Part shown: piece after piece, positions 16,051-16,901 of the stretch | Numbering within the stretch: position 1 is the first letter of the stretch | Layout: the number at the start of each line of letters is the position of its first letter | DNA from: Balneolales bacterium | GTDB lineage: Bacteria > Bacteroidota > Rhodothermia > Balneolales > Natronogracilivirgulaceae | Assembly (NCBI GenBank): GCA_007116685.1 | Contig: SKIC01000156.1 | Span: forward strand, 1 to 16,901 | DNA: 16,901 nt | Direction: 5' to 3' | Translations under genes and position numbers: made by a program | The notes under the pieces: model-generated | Database searches by the model: none | Seen by the model: only the letters and a program-made list of their open reading frames with translations | Told to the model about the DNA's origin: nothing

Positions 16051-16899
16051 TTATCCAAACAAAACATAAAAAACACGAAAAGCCAACACCAGACTTATGA
16101 ATAAGATGATTAATCCCACTACATTTTGCCAGGTTGAATTGGTATATACATGCATTACGGACTTTTTTGATGTAATCCAGAGTAAAAATCCGGCCATAAT
16201 CGGAAGAAGCAGCGCATTCGCCACTTGTGCGAATTGAATGAGTTCAACCGGACGGGTTCCCAAAGCCGAAAATATCATTCCTACAAGGATGATAATCAGC
16301 CAAATCGCACGAAATTCAAGAGATTTCATATCCGGCGATTTGCCGAAACAGCTCATGCCCACGTAAGCAGCTGCCAATGGTGCGGTTACCGCTGATGTAA
16401 TTCCGGCAGCGAAAAGTCCGGCAGCCATTCCGTAGGTAGCCGCAGAACCAAAAAGTGGCTGAAGCCCAACTGCTAGATCGGCAGCGTTGCTAATATCGTC
16501 AAGACCGGAAGCCGCTGCTGCGATAACAATACACATGGAAACCACTCCTCCCAGCACTATGGACAAGATGGTGTCGGTTCGGGCTTGTGGTAAACTTTCA
16601 ACACCAGCCCATTTTTCACGCACCAAATTAGCGTGGAGAAATAAATTATAGGGCACAACGGTGGTTCCAATCACAGCCATAATCGTGAGGAAACTTCCTT
16701 CGCTTGCGTCTGGTATGAAAATTCCACGCAATAGTGCCGAAATGTCTGGCCGAGTAAGAATCGCAGTTATCACAAATGAGATGCTCATTAGAATTACAAT
16801 CGCAATCAGAATTCGCTCTATGTGTTTATACTTTCCGATAAACAGAATTGTACCTGCAATAAAGCCAAGAAAAATGCTCCATAAATTTATCGGAGTTGA
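16051..16899 (-). CDS. Nramp-like divalent metal ion/H+ transporter family protein, C-terminal part (5' end outside window)
   Basis: The open frame continues past the right edge, so TM1 with the DPG motif is not visible; 282 residues remain. It is a multi-pass inner-membrane protein of the Nramp (MntH) family with the LeuT fold. The TM6 region reads IGTTVVPYNLFLHANLV, clearly homologous to the family GATVMPHNLFLH, but with Val and Tyr where canonical metal transporters have Met and His (VPY at about 16648-16656). Several further helices follow, including AGLFAAGITSAVTAPLAAAY, IWLIIILVGMIFSAL and QVANALLLPIMAGFLLW. It is upstream of and co-oriented with pxpABC (57-base gap). Family assignment is strong. 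Mn2+ transport is less certain because of the altered motif and the oxoproline context; Bacillus ycsG, an Nramp-like gene, sits beside pxpA in the same way. Confidence 0.85.
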   Translation of the reverse strand, partial: STPINLWSIFLGFIAGTILFIGKYKHIERILIAIVILMSISFVITAILTRPDISALLRGIFIPDASEGSFLTIMAVIGTTVVPYNLFLHANLVREKWAGVESLPQARTDTILSIVLGGVVSMCIVIAAAASGLDDISNAADLAVGLQPLFGSAATYGMAAGLFAAGITSAVTAPLAAAYVGMSCFGKSPDMKSLEFRAIWLIIILVGMIFSALGTRPVELIQFAQVANALLLPIMAGFLLWITSKKSVMHVYTNSTWQNVVGLIILFISLVLAFRVFYVLFG

Positions 16900-16901
16900 T
16901 C

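Noticed and set aside
1..16901. Search for CRISPR arrays, tRNAs, insertion sequences, phage genes and defence systems
   Set aside because: No direct-repeat arrays, cloverleaf-like sequences, transposase or integrase genes, or known defence families were seen.

Overview
The window is about 16.9 kb of bacterial chromosome with standard codon use, fairly AT-rich by eye, and densely packed. It holds 15 genes; the first and last are cut by the window edges. No gap between genes exceeds about 230 bases, and I see no rRNA, tRNA, insertion sequence, phage gene or CRISPR array. The organism is most likely a member of the Bacteroidota/Balneolota/Rhodothermota group. Reasons: a PorT-like outer-membrane beta-barrel domain, a Bacteroidota-style Fur protein, few visible Shine-Dalgarno sequences, and AMP-forming long-chain acyl-CoA synthetase and NifS-type genes typical of that group. 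A membrane chemoreceptor suggests a motile or surface-moving cell, which would favour Balneolota/Rhodothermota over classical gut Bacteroides, but this is inference.

Left part (1-9006): the 3' end of ftsX (cell-division ABC transporter permease) is followed by an exported M28 metallopeptidase carrying a C-terminal outer-membrane barrel. A Fur-family repressor gene converges on it. Divergent from fur is a probable operon of three genes: long-chain acyl-CoA synthetase, tRNA-dihydrouridine synthase and a GNAT acetyltransferase. Next come a methyl-accepting chemotaxis protein with a degenerate zinc-binding-like sensor domain, and a second M28 peptidase, this one a lipoprotein. A clear bidirectional terminator at 8976-9006 separates it from the convergent pgk gene.

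Middle part (9031-13600): phosphoglycerate kinase (minus strand) is divergent from a NifS/IscS-type cysteine desulfurase. The latter converges on a lipase-like alpha/beta hydrolase, which is in turn divergent from an unrecognised, strongly charged 229-residue protein.

Right part (13642-16901, minus strand): a tight cluster reading Nramp-like transporter, pxpA, pxpB, pxpC. PxpABC is the prokaryotic ATP-dependent 5-oxoprolinase that reopens 5-oxoproline to glutamate. The Nramp-like protein lacks the canonical TM6 Met-Pro-His metal motif (it has Val-Pro-Tyr), so it may move something other than manganese; its position suggests a link to the oxoproline pathway.

There is no obvious defence or mobile system. 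The observations most worth following are the oxoprolinase-linked Nramp variant, the peptidase-barrel fusion, and the chemoreceptor whose zinc ligands appear to be lost.
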